Shown piece by piece: positions 1-5,163 of a stretch of 5,163 bases of DNA. The position numbers and the translations under genes were made by a program. The notes under the pieces are model-generated. The model had not been told where the DNA came from. It made no database searches and saw only the letters and a program-made list of their open reading frames with translations. Within the stretch, counting starts at the first letter, position 1, and the number at the start of each line of letters is the position of its first letter. This DNA comes from JAUXEH01 sp965602945 (GTDB lineage: Bacteria > Acidobacteriota > Aminicenantia > Aminicenantales > Aminicenantaceae): positions 1 through 5,163 of the forward strand of contig CBFDBC010000232.1 in the NCBI GenBank assembly GCA_965602945.1. Reading direction: 5' to 3'.

Positions 1-90
1 GCCGGGATCGCCCGCACGGTGGTGGATATAGAGAACCTCATGCGCCAGGAGGGGGTCATCCAGGTCCTGAAGGACCGGAAGCTCTATTAA
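1..90 (+). CDS. 3' end of an unidentified protein-coding gene (partial)
   Basis: Frame 1 is open from the first base and ends in TAA at 88-90, giving 29 residues that begin AGIARTVVDIENLM and end VLKDRKLY. The piece is polar and looks helical, with no membrane segment and no motif I can tie to a family, so I assign no function. It is taken as the C-terminus of a gene entering from the left because the frame is open to the window edge, its composition is protein-like, and it stops just before the convergent tricorn gene with a 26-bp gap, as expected for two real tail-to-tail genes. A chance open frame of this length cannot be excluded from the window alone. Confidence 0.6.
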   Translation, partial: AGIARTVVDIENLMRQEGVIQVLKDRKLY

Positions 91-116
91 TTCTCCCACT
101 CCCCTATTCTTTTTCT

Positions 117-3100
117 CTATTTCTTCTTTGAGGTGCGGTCGATGGGCGCCGGCCGGGGCGTGCGCTTCACCGGATTCTGCTCGAGAAGCCTGAGCGCCTC
201 CTCAACGGCCCGTTCCAACTGTGGGTCCGCTCCCCGGATGACCAGAGCCGGTGTCTGCTCCACGTCGATGTCGGGAGCCACACCCACATTCTCCACATCC
301 CAGTTGCCGTCGATGTCGTAGAAGGCCAGGTTGGGCGAGGTGATGCGCCCGTTGTCGATCAGGTCGCAGCCGCCGTGGTGTCCGACCAGGCCTCCCCAGG
401 TACGCTTGCCGACCAGGGGCCCGATCTCGCGGAAACGGAAATAGTAGGGCAGCGCGTCGCCGCCCGAGCCCGCCCACTCGTTGATGATCATGACCTTGGG
501 GCCGAAGATCTGCGCGGTCGGCGTCGTAAACTCCTTGCCGTCGCGCGTGGCCCAGTAGTTCATGAGCGGCCGGGCCATGAGGTCCACAAAATAATCCGCC
601 GCCGAGCCCCCCCCGTTGAAACGCTCGTCGATGACGGCCCCCTCTTTCTGCTGCTGCGCGACGTAGTAGCGGTTGAAGTTGGTGTAGCCCGCACCGGAGG
701 TGTTGGGCAGGTACACATAGGCCAGGCGGCCGTTGGATAATTTGTCCACCTTGCGGCGGTTGCCCTCGATCCACTCCCGCATGCGCAGACTCCCCTCCGA
801 ACCGGCCGGGACCACGGTCACGATCCTAGATCCCTCCAGGGAGGGTTTGCTGTTGATGCGCAGAGCGGTCTGCCTGTTGGCCGTGCCTTCGAAGGCACCG
901 TACAGGTTCATGGGCGGCTTCAAGGGTACGCCGTTGACCTCCAGGATGTAGTCACCCTCGGCCACCTTCAGGCCCGGTGCCGTGAGCGGAGCCCTCAGGC
1001 CCGGGTTCCAGTTCTCCCCGATGTAGATCTTCTTGATCCGGTAGTACCCGCTGTCCACCTCGTAATCGGCTCCCAGCAGCCCGCCCGGCACTCGAGGCGC
1101 CGTGGGCATGGCTCCTCCGCCTGCTCCGGAATGGCCGATGGTGAGCTCGCCGATCAGGTTCATCAGGACATAGCTCAGGTCCGAGCGGTGGGCCACATGC
1201 TTCAGCAGGGGAAGATACTTCTTATACATGGCGTCCCAGTCGGCTCCGTGCATCTCCTCGTCGTACAGGAAATCCCGGTTGATCCTCCAGGCCTCCCGAT
1301 AGATCTGCTTCCATTCGGCGATGGGATCGATCCTGGCCTGCAGTTGACTGGTGTTGAGCCGGCCGTCGCCCATCTTGGGCTTGCCCTTGGAATCCACAAT
1401 CCCCATGGCCCGGCCCGGCCCTGAATAGAGAAGCTTCTTGCCGTCCGCCGAGAGCGCATAGCCGAACAGCCCCGACATAAACGGCTGCCCCTTTTTGGCC
1501 TTGACGTCGTAGCGGTGGAGCGTGTAACCGGGCTGGTTGGGGATGGTTTCTGCGTAGAAGAAGACATTGGCCTCTGCGCACTGGAGCTGGGAGTAGGGGC
1601 GCAGCGGGATGTCCAGGGCCAGGATGCGCTGGTCGAGCCCCTTGAAGTCGATCTTGACCTTGGGGCCCTTGTCCTCATCCTTGGCCTTGTTCTGAGCCTT
1701 GTCCTTTTCTCCTGCCGACGCCTCGCCCTTCTTGGCGACATCTCCCTCCTTTTCCTTTTTCACCTCTTCCTCGTCGCTCTCGGGCAGCAGCGGCGAAGGG
1801 TCGTCCGCGCTCAACACCATCAGATAGACACCGTAGGTGAAGGGCCGTTCATAGGACGTCATGTCCAGCCACCCGGTGTTGAGGGCATAGTTGGTGCTGG
1901 CCAGGAAATAGAGGTACTTTCCGCTTGTGTCAAAGGTGGGAGACAAGGCATCCGTGAGCCCGTCCGTCAGCTGATAGGATTTCCCCTCCTCCAGTGAGTA
2001 GGCGAAAACGGCGTGCAGGTGATTGCCCAGGCGTTTGGAGTAGGCGATCCACCGCGAATCCGGCCCCCAGACATGGTCCAGGGAGCGCATGGGGTGGTCG
2101 TACGTGTCCTTGTCGATCTTCAGGACCTTCTCTGTCTCCACATCCACATACCAGAGATTCAGCTGATTGTCCGCGAACAGGACCTTGCTGGAGTCGGGAG
2201 ACCACACCGGGCTGTAATAGAAGGACGGGTCCTTGAGCTCGATGCGCAGGGCTGGCTCGAGGCCCTTCTGGTCACCGATCATCAGGCCGTACTCTCCCCC
2301 TTCATCCGAGAACCAGACGATCCTGGCCCCGTCCGGCGACCAGGAGGGATAGCGGTCGTTGACCCCCGGGCTCCGGGTCAGGTTCCGGGCATCCCCCTTC
2401 TCGGCCGGGACCGTGAAGAGTTCTCCGCGCGCCTCGATTACGGCACGCTTGCCCGTGGGAGACAGCGCTCCGCTCTTGATGAAGTTGGAAACGCTGGCCA
2501 TATGCACGCGGCGGCCGGGCAGGTCTCCCCTGATCTCGACGCTGACCTGGGCGGCCGTGGCGGCTGCCGGGTCGAACAGGTGCAGGTAGCCGGCCTGTTC
2601 ATACACGATGACCCCGCCGCCGGAGCGGGCGCTCTTGATGTCATAGTCGTCATGGAACGTGAGCTGTTTGACCTGCTTCGATCCCGTGTCATAGGCGAAC
2701 AGATTCATAGTGTGGTTGCGGTCGGACAGGAAATACACACTGTCGCCGATCCACATGGGATCGGTGTCGTTGCTGTTCTCCCGCGGGACCTTTTCCATGT
2801 CATAGCCATCCATGTCCAGGAGCCATATCTCGGTGGTGCGGCCGCCCCGGTAGTGTCTCCAGGCGGCAAACGCCTCTATGAGGGGCACATAGGCCATCCG
2901 CTCTCCGTCCGGTGAGTAGACGCCCTTGTTGGCCATTGGCATGGGTAGGGCCTCGGGCATGCCTCCCTTGAGCGAAATGGTCCACAGCCTGGCAAATCCG
3001 ACGGGCACAGAGTCCCTGGAACAGGCAAATACGACGCTGCTGCCGTCCGGTGTCCAGCCCCGCACCGCATCCCCGCCAGGGTGATAGGTCAGGCGCCGCG

Positions 3101-3401
3101 GTTCGCCGCCCTCAGACGGCACCACGAACACGTCGGTGTTCCCGTCATATTGACCGGAGAACGCGATGTATTTTCCGTCCGGCGAGAACACGGGGCCGGC
3201 TTCCGAGCCCACATGCGTCGTGATCCGGCGGGCATCTCCACCGGAGCGTGCGACTACCCAGATGTCGTTGGCATACACGAAGGCGATGTGGTTCTCACTT
3301 ACCGTAGGTTGGCGCAGCAGACGGGCCTCCTCGGCGGATGCCGGGGCAGCCAGCCAGGCAGCAGCCAGAACCAGTGCCATACAAATCGCTGTTTTTCTCA
3401 T
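117..3401 (-). CDS. Exported tricorn-like protease, S41 family (TolB/PD40 propellers, PDZ, C-terminal peptidase)
   Basis: A 1094-residue serine protease of the tricorn family (MEROPS S41), which trims peptides inside a large ring-like assembly. Residues 1-23 form a Sec signal peptide (RK, hydrophobic core, ASA cleavage site), so the mature enzyme should be periplasmic or extracellular. Residues about 30-300 and 305-660 are beta-propeller repeats with PD40-type signatures such as FSPDGKYIAF (72), WSPDGARIVW (354) and WSPDSSKVLF (400). A Lys/Glu/Asp-rich linker covers 541-580 and leads into FKGLDQRI. Residues 690-760 are the helical C1 region, 765-865 a PDZ domain, and 880-1070 the catalytic C2 region with DERFNGGG and NEWAGSGGD. 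Predicted catalytic residues are His757 (GELTIGHS), Ser979 (AGSGGD) and Glu1037 (DVENVG). The Ser-to-Glu distance of 58 equals that of Thermoplasma tricorn (Ser965, Glu1023). The length matches the family and the frame is intact. The ATG at 3399-3401 is fixed by an AGGAGG 8 nt upstream and by the signal peptide. Family assignment is secure; oligomeric state and substrates are inferred from relatives. Confidence 0.95.
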   Translation of the reverse strand: MRKTAICMALVLAAAWLAAPASAEEARLLRQPTVSENHIAFVYANDIWVVARSGGDARRITTHVGSEAGPVFSPDGKYIAFSGQYDGNTDVFVVPSEGGEPRRLTYHPGGDAVRGWTPDGSSVVFACSRDSVPVGFARLWTISLKGGMPEALPMPMANKGVYSPDGERMAYVPLIEAFAAWRHYRGGRTTEIWLLDMDGYDMEKVPRENSNDTDPMWIGDSVYFLSDRNHTMNLFAYDTGSKQVKQLTFHDDYDIKSARSGGGVIVYEQAGYLHLFDPAAATAAQVSVEIRGDLPGRRVHMASVSNFIKSGALSPTGKRAVIEARGELFTVPAEKGDARNLTRSPGVNDRYPSWSPDGARIVWFSDEGGEYGLMIGDQKGLEPALRIELKDPSFYYSPVWSPDSSKVLFADNQLNLWYVDVETEKVLKIDKDTYDHPMRSLDHVWGPDSRWIAYSKRLGNHLHAVFAYSLEEGKSYQLTDGLTDALSPTFDTSGKYLYFLASTNYALNTGWLDMTSYERPFTYGVYLMVLSADDPSPLLPESDEEEVKKEKEGDVAKKGEASAGEKDKAQNKAKDEDKGPKVKIDFKGLDQRILALDIPLRPYSQLQCAEANVFFYAETIPNQPGYTLHRYDVKAKKGQPFMSGLFGYALSADGKKLLYSGPGRAMGIVDSKGKPKMGDGRLNTSQLQARIDPIAEWKQIYREAWRINRDFLYDEEMHGADWDAMYKKYLPLLKHVAHRSDLSYVLMNLIGELTIGHSGAGGGAMPTAPRVPGGLLGADYEVDSGYYRIKKIYIGENWNPGLRAPLTAPGLKVAEGDYILEVNGVPLKPPMNLYGAFEGTANRQTALRINSKPSLEGSRIVTVVPAGSEGSLRMREWIEGNRRKVDKLSNGRLAYVYLPNTSGAGYTNFNRYYVAQQQKEGAVIDERFNGGGSAADYFVDLMARPLMNYWATRDGKEFTTPTAQIFGPKVMIINEWAGSGGDALPYYFRFREIGPLVGKRTWGGLVGHHGGCDLIDNGRITSPNLAFYDIDGNWDVENVGVAPDIDVEQTPALVIRGADPQLERAVEEALRLLEQNPVKRTPRPAPIDRTSKKK

Positions 3402-3409
3402 GAGTTGAT

Positions 3410-3415
3410 CCTCCT
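3410..3415 (-). promoter_or_regulatory. Ribosome binding site of the tricorn-like gene
   Basis: The minus strand reads AGGAGG, a full match to the anti-Shine-Dalgarno core, with 8 nt between it and the ATG at 3399-3401. It settles the start codon of the tricorn-like gene and indicates efficient translation. Confidence 0.85.
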
Positions 3416-3446
3416 GATAGATTTTAAAAAGACAAGGATGAGGACA

Positions 3447-3475
3447 TTACTATCACACTTGAATGAGATGGTCAA
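3447..3475 (-). promoter_or_regulatory. Candidate sigma-70-type promoter for the tricorn-like gene
   Basis: On the minus strand TTGACC (3470-3475) is followed after 17 nt by TAGTAA (3447-3452), which is directly preceded by TGA, an extended -10 TGN. The -35 matches consensus at five of six bases; the -10 matches only three of six, partly offset by the TGN. Transcription would start near 3440, giving a leader of about 40 nt that contains the Shine-Dalgarno. Its place in the 96-bp gap between the two minus-strand genes suggests the protease gene can be transcribed independently of the phosphatase gene. No start site is demonstrated. Confidence 0.45.
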
Positions 3476-3497
3476 TTCAGGGGAAAATGACGCCGAA

Positions 3498-4946
3498 TCA
3501 GCGGTCTTTTTCTTCAAGAACACGGATCTTTTTCAGGTGTTTGATCAGCACCGTGTCCACCCGCTCGCCTGTCTCCTCGAAGGTGATTCCCTGCAGCACT
3601 TCCGAATTCATCACCAGGGCCTCATCGGCAATGATGTCATAGTTCCTGTTCAGTTCTACTACAGAATCGCCGATCTTCAGGTCGGAGACATTCCCATCGA
3701 CTCTTTGGAAGCTGAGGCCGTGGGCGAGGATCTTGGGCCCGGCGAGCACTTTGAGGAGCTGCTCTCCGGTGAGAGACAAGCTTACGACACGGCTGCGCCA
3801 GCGGTGGATGCGGCACACGTCCTCGACTGTCACGGGCCCGGGTACGATGCCGGAGTGGACCGCGTCCCGGTAAAATAGCGCTGCCTCCGACGGAAGGTTC
3901 TCATGCATGGCCCGGGCGATGAATTCTCCCATGGGGCAGGGCCCTTCTGAGGGAAAACTCAACTCAATCTTGGAGATACACAGCACTTCTTTGAGTGGCC
4001 CGGCATATTCCTCCAGGAGTCCCGCGACTTCCGGGTCCTCTTCGATCGCGGATGTGATCGGAATCAGGCGTCCTTCCGAGCGTCTCAGGGTGAAGCCTCC
4101 ATCGGGCGCCTGCTTCATATAGAGGTCCAAACGGCCCACATGGGTCCCGAAGATCCCGGCCTGGACATAGATCACTTCTTTGCCGCCAGGAGCGGGAAAC
4201 TTTTCCGGTGTTTTGATGTATTCATGGCTGTGCGCGCCCACAATGACGTCGATGCCCGGCACCCGGGCGGCCAGCGCCTTGTCCACATCATGCCCCAGAT
4301 GCGTGAGGGCGATGACCAGGTCGGTCTCCGCTCTCAGGACGGGGACGTACTTGAGGGCCGCCTCCTCAGGATGCTCCTTTCTCAGATGCCAGGAGGCGGG
4401 ATGATTCTCGTAGAAGAACCCCAGGCCCAGGATGCCGACCTTGATGCCGGAGGCTTCCTTGATCACGAACGGCGGAAGGAGGCGATCGCCGCTGTCCATG
4501 AAATACACATTGGCCAGGATGATGGAAATATCCACGGCCGCCACATGCCGCATCAGGTTGTCGATGCCGGTGTAGAACTCGCCGTTGCCCGGGACCATGG
4601 CATCGAAGCCCATGGCATCCAGGGCCAACATGTCCACTCCGCCGCCGGAATACACGGTCAAGGGACCGCCCCGGGAAAAGATGTCTCCCGCGTGCAGCAC
4701 GAGCGTTTGTTCCGGATTTTCGTTCCGGACGCCATTGATGAGGGTCGCCATCCGTGCCGCACCTCCCACATTCCACTCCTTATTGAAATCGTGCGGGTAA
4801 AGATGACCGTGGGTGTCGTTGACATGCAGGATAACCAAGTGGATGTTCTCCGGCCGGGCCTGGATGTCACAGCCGCCTGCCAGAATCAAAACTAGAACAG
4901 GAAAGGCGATCAACACGGCCCCGCAAAGAACCGGAATCGATCGCAT
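3498..4946 (-). CDS. Predicted lipoprotein metallophosphatase of the UshA/5'-nucleotidase family, with atypical active site
   Basis: An intact 482-residue two-domain calcineurin-like phosphoesterase. Numbered from the ATG at 4944-4946, residues 1-26 are a signal sequence (MRS, long hydrophobic core, LAGGC) resembling a lipoprotein signal with Cys26 as lipid anchor. The lipobox is imperfect because Ala, not Leu, is at -3. Metal-binding motifs are present in order: HVNDTHGH (Asp44, His46), HAGD (Asp88), GNGEF (Asn121), THLGHD (His216) and GAHSHE (His239, His241), so a two-metal site should form. Residues about 324-455 match the 5'-nucleotidase C-terminal domain (MGEFIARAM, VSLSLTGEQLLKVL). Two oddities: GNHEFD, which carries the UshA catalytic His117 and Asp120, reads GNGEFY here, and the nucleotide-binding motifs of the C-terminal domain are not recognisable. 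Hydrolysis of a nucleotide is therefore not assured. An in-frame ATG at 4962-4964 would add six residues, but it lacks a Shine-Dalgarno and would sit only about 8 nt from the predicted transcription start, so 4946 is preferred. The gene lies upstream of the tricorn-like gene on the same strand, 96 bp away. Confidence 0.88.
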   Translation of the reverse strand: MRSIPVLCGAVLIAFPVLVLILAGGCDIQARPENIHLVILHVNDTHGHLYPHDFNKEWNVGGAARMATLINGVRNENPEQTLVLHAGDIFSRGGPLTVYSGGGVDMLALDAMGFDAMVPGNGEFYTGIDNLMRHVAAVDISIILANVYFMDSGDRLLPPFVIKEASGIKVGILGLGFFYENHPASWHLRKEHPEEAALKYVPVLRAETDLVIALTHLGHDVDKALAARVPGIDVIVGAHSHEYIKTPEKFPAPGGKEVIYVQAGIFGTHVGRLDLYMKQAPDGGFTLRRSEGRLIPITSAIEEDPEVAGLLEEYAGPLKEVLCISKIELSFPSEGPCPMGEFIARAMHENLPSEAALFYRDAVHSGIVPGPVTVEDVCRIHRWRSRVVSLSLTGEQLLKVLAGPKILAHGLSFQRVDGNVSDLKIGDSVVELNRNYDIIADEALVMNSEVLQGITFEETGERVDTVLIKHLKKIRVLEEKDR

Positions 4947-4957
4947 GTCCTGTGGGG

Positions 4958-4962
4958 CTCCC
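4958..4962 (-). promoter_or_regulatory. Likely ribosome binding site of the metallophosphatase gene
   Basis: The minus strand reads GGGAG with 11 nt before the ATG at 4944-4946. The spacing is slightly long but acceptable. Nothing similar lies before the alternative ATG at 4962-4964, whose upstream stretch is AT-rich, so this site favours the shorter protein. Confidence 0.5.
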
Positions 4963-4978
4963 ATTTGATGAATAATTC

Positions 4979-5007
4979 AGGCTAATCCATGCGCTGTCGA
5001 TTGTCAA
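4979..5007 (-). promoter_or_regulatory. Candidate sigma-70-type promoter for the metallophosphatase gene
   Basis: The minus strand carries a perfect -35 box TTGACA (5002-5007), a 17-nt spacer, and TAGCCT (4979-4984). This keeps the three most conserved -10 positions, T1, A2 and T6. Transcription would begin near 4972, leaving a leader of about 26 nt to the ATG at 4946, enough to include the GGGAG. The region upstream is AT-rich on the minus strand (TACTTTTATTTG), as is common at promoters. Confidence 0.5.
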
Positions 5008-5082
5008 ATAAAAGTACATATGAGTTAACTTCCCACAACCATTTGGTCTTTAGGTCAGTCAGGCAAACTGAAACGTCAGCCC

Positions 5083-5111
5083 GGTAATTTTTCCCAGCGA
5101 GAAAAATTCCC
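5083..5111. repeat. Inverted repeat, 8-bp perfect AT-rich arms extendable to 11 bp
   Basis: AATTTTTC at 5086-5093 and GAAAAATT at 5101-5108 are perfect reverse complements around the 7-nt loop CCAGCGA. After one mismatch (5085/5109) the pairing resumes with GG (5083-5084) and CC (5110-5111). It lies about 75 bp upstream of the phosphatase -35 box. There is no T-run after the stem on either strand, so it does not look like an intrinsic terminator. It could be a regulator site or part of a dispersed repeat; the role is unknown. Confidence 0.5.
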
Positions 5112-5114
5112 TTA

Positions 5115-5143
5115 TTCCTCGGCTCGCTCTCCTCTTCGAGGAA
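5115..5143. repeat. Second inverted repeat, 7-bp GC-richer arms
   Basis: TTCCTCG at 5115-5121 and CGAGGAA at 5137-5143 are perfect reverse complements separated by 15 nt (GCTCGCTCTCCTCTT). It begins 3 bp after the first inverted repeat, and the loop and flanks repeat the word CTCGC (also near 5152-5156), so the two may belong to one structured element that continues past the window edge. No function can be assigned. Confidence 0.4.
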
Positions 5144-5163
5144 CCATGCCCGCTCGCCTCCGG

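Larger units (their letters stand above)
4965..5163. other. Intergenic region upstream of the metallophosphatase gene
   Basis: This 199-bp stretch runs to the window edge. It contains the candidate promoter near 4979-5007 and the two inverted repeats at 5083-5143. No convincing gene is seen. One minus-strand frame (5161 down to a TAG at 4982-4984) is open for 59 codons without a usable start inside the window, but it runs through the promoter and ends with no recognisable motif, so it is more likely chance than a gene tail. Confidence 0.5.

Noticed and set aside
202..774. 190-codon minus-strand frame inside the tricorn-like gene
   Set aside because: It is a shifted reading of the same strand, Arg/Gly-rich and low in complexity, overlapping the catalytic domain in its true frame.
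1131..1133. Possible loss of the tricorn catalytic His, since the preceding Ser of the archaeal enzyme is Gly here
   Set aside because: The His codon itself is present (CAT on the minus strand) in GELTIGHS, and a Gly before this His is, as far as I recall, usual in bacterial homologues.
2013..2915. 300-codon plus-strand open frame opposite the tricorn-like gene
   Set aside because: It lies wholly antisense to a gene with clear domain and catalytic motifs, and its translation shows no family features. It is a by-product of GC-rich codon use.
3409..3444. TCCTC and GAGGA as a possible terminator hairpin after the phosphatase gene
   Set aside because: The arms are only 5 bp with a loop of over 20 nt, no T-run follows, and one arm is simply the Shine-Dalgarno of the tricorn-like gene.
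3081..3878. 265-codon plus-strand open frame spanning the gap between the two minus-strand genes
   Set aside because: It is antisense to the 5' end of one gene and the 3' end of the other, with composition that changes at the gene borders, so it is not an independent gene.
4140..4895. 251-codon plus-strand open frame opposite the metallophosphatase
   Set aside because: It is antisense to the metal-binding motifs of the phosphatase; its translation is His/Asp-rich only because it mirrors those codons.

Overview
The window is 5163 bp of moderately GC-rich bacterial DNA holding the 3' tip of one plus-strand gene and two long, complete minus-strand genes. Both minus-strand genes encode exported proteins with recognisable folds. 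An exported bacterial tricorn-type protease beside a predicted lipoprotein metallophosphatase, with dense coding and good AGGAGG-type ribosome binding sites, would suit a Gram-negative-like lineage such as Acidobacteriota or Aminicenantes. That placement is inference from gene content only; there is no rRNA or other marker in the window.

Layout: (1) positions 1-90 carry the last 29 codons and stop of an unidentified plus-strand gene. (2) After a 26-bp pyrimidine-rich gap, a convergent minus-strand gene (117-3401) encodes a 1094-residue tricorn-like S41 peptidase with a Sec signal peptide, two beta-propeller regions, a charged linker, a PDZ domain and an intact predicted catalytic set. It has a strong Shine-Dalgarno and a candidate promoter in the 96-bp gap upstream. 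(3) A second minus-strand gene (3498 to about 4946) encodes a UshA/5'-nucleotidase-type metallophosphatase with a lipoprotein-like signal sequence. (4) Positions 4965-5163 are non-coding as far as can be seen. They hold a promoter with a perfect TTGACA box for the phosphatase gene and two adjacent inverted repeats near the window edge.

The two complete genes point the same way and both products should act outside the cytoplasm: one as a peptide-degrading protease, the other on phosphate esters or a related substrate. The tricorn gene appears to have its own promoter, so co-transcription is possible but not required. I see no sign of a defence system, mobile element, CRISPR array or RNA gene. 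The most interesting point is that the phosphatase keeps its metal-ligand motifs while the GNHEFD catalytic motif reads GNGEFY, and its C-terminal domain lacks the usual nucleotide-binding motifs. This suggests an altered substrate or mechanism.
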